NCBI GenBank assembly: GCA_002293625.1
Contig: DBDP01000047.1
Span: 1 to 14,544, forward strand
Direction: 5' to 3'
From: Clostridiales bacterium UBA929
Lineage (GTDB): Bacteria; Bacillota; Clostridia; Oscillospirales; UBA929
DNA length: 14,544 nucleotides
Translations under genes and position numbers: made by a program
Part shown: positions 11,656 to 14,544 of the stretch, in pieces
How positions within the stretch are numbered: the first letter of the stretch is position 1
How the letters are laid out: each line of letters starts with the position of its first letter
Notes under the pieces: generated by a model
What the model saw: only the letters and a program-made list of their open reading frames with translations
Database searches by the model: none
Told to the model about the DNA's origin: nothing

Positions 11656-14483
11656 GACTTCAAAACATCTTTTAAGAACATTCCCGTATACGACGCCTCG
11701 CAGGCAGCTACCTCCTCCGGCGTACCCTGCGCGACGATATGCCCGCCGCCGCCGCCGCCTTCGGGACCGAGGTCGATGATATAGTCCGCCGTTTTGATGA
11801 CCTCAAGGTTATGCTCGATGACAAGAACGGTATTGCCGCCGTCCACCAGACGCCCCAACACCTCAATCAGGCGGTGGGTGTCGGCGGTGTGCAAGCCGGT
11901 CGTGGGTTCGTCGAGGATATAAATGGTACTGCCGGTGCCGCGCCGCGAAAGTTCGGTCGCGAGTTTGACGCGCTGTGCCTCGCCGCCGGACAGCGTGGTT
12001 GACGGCTGCCCCAGCTTGATATACCCAAGCCCCACTTCGCAGAGCGTTTGCACCTTTCGCGCCAGGCGCGGGATGCTCCCGAAAAACTCCAGCGCCTCGT
12101 CGCAGGTCATGTCCAGCACTTCGTGGATGTTCTTGTTTTTATAGCGCACTTCCAGCGTCTCGCGGTTGTAGCGCTTGCCCTTGCAGACGTCGCAGGGGAT
12201 GTAGATGTCGGGCAGGAAGTGCATCTCGATTTTAATCAAACCGTCTCCGGCGCAGGCTTCGCACCGTCCTCCGCGCGTATTGAACGAGAAACGTCCGGGT
12301 CCGTAACCGCGTATCTTGGCGTCTGGCGTCGAGGCGAAAAGATCGCGAATCTCGGTGAAGAGGCCGGTATAGGTCGCGGGGTTAGAGCGCGGCGTGCGGC
12401 CGATCGGCGACTGGTCGATATCGATGACCTTATCGAGGAACTCAAGCCCCTCCAACCCGTCATGCGCGCCCGGACGGGTGCGGGCGCGGTTGAGCTTGCC
12501 CGCCAGCGCCTTATAGAGGATATGGTTGACAAGCGAGCTTTTGCCGGAGCCGGATACGCCCGTGACACAAGTGCAGCAGCCGAGCGGGATTGAAACGTCG
12601 ATGTTTTTAAGGTTATTTTCCCTCGCGCCGCGTACCGTAAGCATGTTGCCGCTGCCTTTGCGCCGCTCCGGCGGAACGGGAACGGATTTCCGCCCCGATA
12701 AGTATTGCCCGGTCACCGATCCGGGACATTCCATGATTTCACTCAGCGTACCCGCCGCGACAATCTCGCCGCCGCGCACACCCGCGCCGGGACCGACGTC
12801 GACGATGTAATCGGCCTCCAGCATCGTCTCCTCGTCGTGTTCGACGACCAAGAGCGTATTGCCGAGGTCACGCAGACGTTTCAGCGTCGCGAGCAGCTTT
12901 TTGTTGTCGCGCTGGTGCAGACCGATAGAGGGTTCGTCGAGGATGTACAATACCCCCATCAGCGACGAGCCGATTTGGGTCGCGAGACGGATCCGCTGGC
13001 TTTCGCCGCCCGAAAGGCTGCCGGACTGACGCGACAGCGTCAGATATTCTAGCCCCACCGATCGAAGGAAACCCAAGCGCTCCCGAATCTCCTTCAGAAT
13101 ACGGTCGCCGATTTGGCTTTCTCTCTCGGTAAACTCCACGCCGTCCCAAAACGCCAGCGCTTCTGTGACCGGCTTATTGGTATATTCGGATATGTCCAGT
13201 CCGCCGACCGTCACGGCAAGGCTTTCTTTTTTCAAGCGCTTGCCTTTGCAGTCGGGACACGGAACCGGCGACATCAGCTCCTCGATTTGCTGGCGGGAGC
13301 CGTCGGATTGCGTGTCGCGGTAGCGGCGTTCCAGATTGCTGACCAAACCCTCAAACGCGTGGTGATGAATCGCGGTCTGCCCGTTGGCTTTGACATACGG
13401 AAGCTCCAGCTTCACACCCTTGGTGCCGTACAGCAGAGCGTCCATCGCCTCTTCGGGCAGATCCCGAACGGGATCGTCGATCGAAAAGCCGTAACGCTTG
13501 GCGAGTCCGTTAAAGTACATCCGCGCGATCGTATTGTCATCCGTGCCGCCCCAGCCGGAGGCCACCACCGCGCCCTCCCGCAAAGACAGGGACGTGTCCG
13601 GGATGATCCGCGCGGGATCCACCTTCAAATGCGCGCCCAGCCCCATACAGGTGGGACAGGAGCCGTAGGGGTTGTTGAAGGAGAACATGCGCGGCGTCAG
13701 TTCCTCCATCGAGATGCCGCAGTCCTCACAGGCGTAGTTCTGCGAAAAGAGCAGCTCCCGCTCTCCGGGACCGACGTCAATGATAATCAGTCCGCCGGAG
13801 AGACTCGCCGCGATCTCGACCGAGTCGGTCAGGCGCTGCTGTATATCGGGCTTGATGACAAGACGGTCGATGACGATCTCAATGCTGTGCTTCTTATTCT
13901 TGTCCAGCGTAATCGTCTCGGTCAGCTCATACATGCTGCCGTCCACCCTTACGCGGGCGTACCCGCTCTTGCGGGCGTCGGCGAACACCTTTTGATATTC
14001 GCCTTTCCGCGCGCGCACCACCGGCGCGAGTACTTGGATCCGCGACGATTCCGGCAGCGCCATCACGTTGTCGATGATCTGGTCGACCGTCTGCTGGTGG
14101 ATTACCTTCCCGCAGCGCGGGCAGTGCGGGATGCCGATCCGCGCCCAAAGCAGACGCAGATAGTCGTATATTTCGGTGACGGTGCCGACCGTGGAGCGCG
14201 GGTTGCGGCTGGTGGTCTTTTGATCGATCGATATGGCGGGCGACAGACCGTCGATGTAATCGACGTCGGGTTTCTCCATCTGACCCAAGAATTGGCGGGC
14301 GTAGGACGACAGGCTCTCGACATAACGCCGTTGCCCCTCCGCGTAGATGGTATCGAACGCGAGCGAACTTTTGCCCGAGCCGGACAGACCGGTCAGAACA
14401 ACCAGCTTGTCCCGCGGGATCTCGACGTCAACGTTCTTGAGGTTGTGTTCCCTCGCGCCCTTGACAAAAATGGAATTTCGCAT
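11652..14483 (-). CDS. uvrA: Excinuclease ABC subunit UvrA
   Basis: UvrA is the damage-recognising ATPase of nucleotide excision repair. It loads UvrB on lesions as a UvrA2-UvrB complex. The 943-residue length is normal. The protein shows two ABC modules: Walker A at 32-39 (GLSGSGKS) and 642-649 (GVSGSGKS), signature motifs LSGGESQR (about 490) and LSGGEAQR (about 831), and ILDEP Walker B motifs at about 514 and 856. Zinc-module Cys pairs are C252/C255 with C276/C279, and C741/C744 with C764/C767. An additional CPRCG lies at 121. The ATG follows AGGAGG (14495-14500) with a rather long 11-nt gap. No promoter is visible in the 61 bp upstream, so it may be transcribed with a gene outside the window, often uvrB. 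No strong terminator follows. Confidence 0.98.
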   Translation of the reverse strand: MRNSIFVKGAREHNLKNVDVEIPRDKLVVLTGLSGSGKSSLAFDTIYAEGQRRYVESLSSYARQFLGQMEKPDVDYIDGLSPAISIDQKTTSRNPRSTVGTVTEIYDYLRLLWARIGIPHCPRCGKVIHQQTVDQIIDNVMALPESSRIQVLAPVVRARKGEYQKVFADARKSGYARVRVDGSMYELTETITLDKNKKHSIEIVIDRLVIKPDIQQRLTDSVEIAASLSGGLIIIDVGPGERELLFSQNYACEDCGISMEELTPRMFSFNNPYGSCPTCMGLGAHLKVDPARIIPDTSLSLREGAVVASGWGGTDDNTIARMYFNGLAKRYGFSIDDPVRDLPEEAMDALLYGTKGVKLELPYVKANGQTAIHHHAFEGLVSNLERRYRDTQSDGSRQQIEELMSPVPCPDCKGKRLKKESLAVTVGGLDISEYTNKPVTEALAFWDGVEFTERESQIGDRILKEIRERLGFLRSVGLEYLTLSRQSGSLSGGESQRIRLATQIGSSLMGVLYILDEPSIGLHQRDNKKLLATLKRLRDLGNTLLVVEHDEETMLEADYIVDVGPGAGVRGGEIVAAGTLSEIMECPGSVTGQYLSGRKSVPVPPERRKGSGNMLTVRGARENNLKNIDVSIPLGCCTCVTGVSGSGKSSLVNHILYKALAGKLNRARTRPGAHDGLEGLEFLDKVIDIDQSPIGRTPRSNPATYTGLFTEIRDLFASTPDAKIRGYGPGRFSFNTRGGRCEACAGDGLIKIEMHFLPDIYIPCDVCKGKRYNRETLEVRYKNKNIHEVLDMTCDEALEFFGSIPRLARKVQTLCEVGLGYIKLGQPSTTLSGGEAQRVKLATELSRRGTGSTIYILDEPTTGLHTADTHRLIEVLGRLVDGGNTVLVIEHNLEVIKTADYIIDLGPEGGGGGGHIVAQGTPEEVAACEASYTGMFLKDVLKS

Positions 14484-14544
14484 ACAATGATTGCCTCCTG
14501 CGTCCTTGTAGGGGCGATTGATTTACCGCGGACGATCGAGGGCG
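14484..14544 (-). other. uvrA leader with GTAGGGG-type repeat fragment
   Basis: These 61 bases hold the uvrA ribosome binding site. On the plus strand they contain a GTAGGGGCG motif at 14508-14516, similar to the GTAGGGGACG repeats at 5483 and 5525. I see no promoter or terminator. Confidence 0.35.

Noticed and set aside
12048..12593. 181-aa plus-strand open frame inside uvrA
   Set aside because: It is antisense to the highly conserved UvrA coding frame, a common effect of GC-rich codons.
1..14544. CRISPR array, rRNA or insertion sequence
   Set aside because: No regularly spaced repeats, rRNA-like sequence or transposase motif was seen on either strand.

Overview
The window looks like a chromosomal segment of a fairly GC-rich member of the Bacillota, probably a clostridial or oscillospiral lineage. 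The evidence is AGGAGG-type ribosome binding sites, sigma-A promoters with 17-bp spacers, a DUF2089/YvlB-like/YvlD-like envelope operon, a DUF1538 plus P-II pair, a tRNA gene with encoded CCA, and short GTAGGGG-type intergenic repeats. This placement is inferred from gene content only.

Region 1 (1 to about 3480) reads as accessory DNA with visibly lower GC. It holds the C-terminal part of a type I restriction HsdR-N-like protein (cut by the window edge), a proline-rich lipoprotein, an unrecognised 226-aa protein and a tyrosine integrase. The integrase frame changes by -1 at an A_AAA_AAG heptamer, and all catalytic residues except the first Arg lie beyond the shift. After it come 11-bp GC/T repeats that could be integrase arm sites.

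Region 2 (about 3490 to 4265) is a tRNA-Gly(CCC) locus with its own promoter. The 3' end of the tRNA plus the hairpin after it (58 bp, 54 matches) is repeated 524 bp downstream. The copies bracket one unrecognised 132-aa ORF. Only the distal copy keeps the terminator T-run. This looks like an attL/attR pair around a tiny or decayed insertion.

Region 3 (4340 to 5904) is a four-gene plus-strand operon behind a consensus promoter: a DUF2089 zinc-ribbon/HTH regulator, two YvlB-like proteins that seem to be diverged copies of one domain, and a YvlD-like membrane protein. An envelope-stress role is likely by family. It ends tail-to-tail, with overlapping stop codons, against a minus-strand pair of cyclophilin peptidyl-prolyl isomerases, one lipoprotein and one cytosolic (5901 to 7042).

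Region 4 (7043 to 10365) starts at a divergent promoter pair. A DUF1538 membrane protein (internally duplicated), a double P-II protein and the tRNA 2-thiouridylase MnmA follow with overlapping ends, so they are probably translationally coupled, and a 14-bp hairpin closes the unit.

Region 5 (10391 to 14544, minus strand) holds a CofE-like F420-0 glutamate ligase homologue, whose promoter overlaps the uvrA stop codon, and complete uvrA. No rRNA, CRISPR array or insertion sequence was seen, and no stretch over 300 bases lacks a gene.
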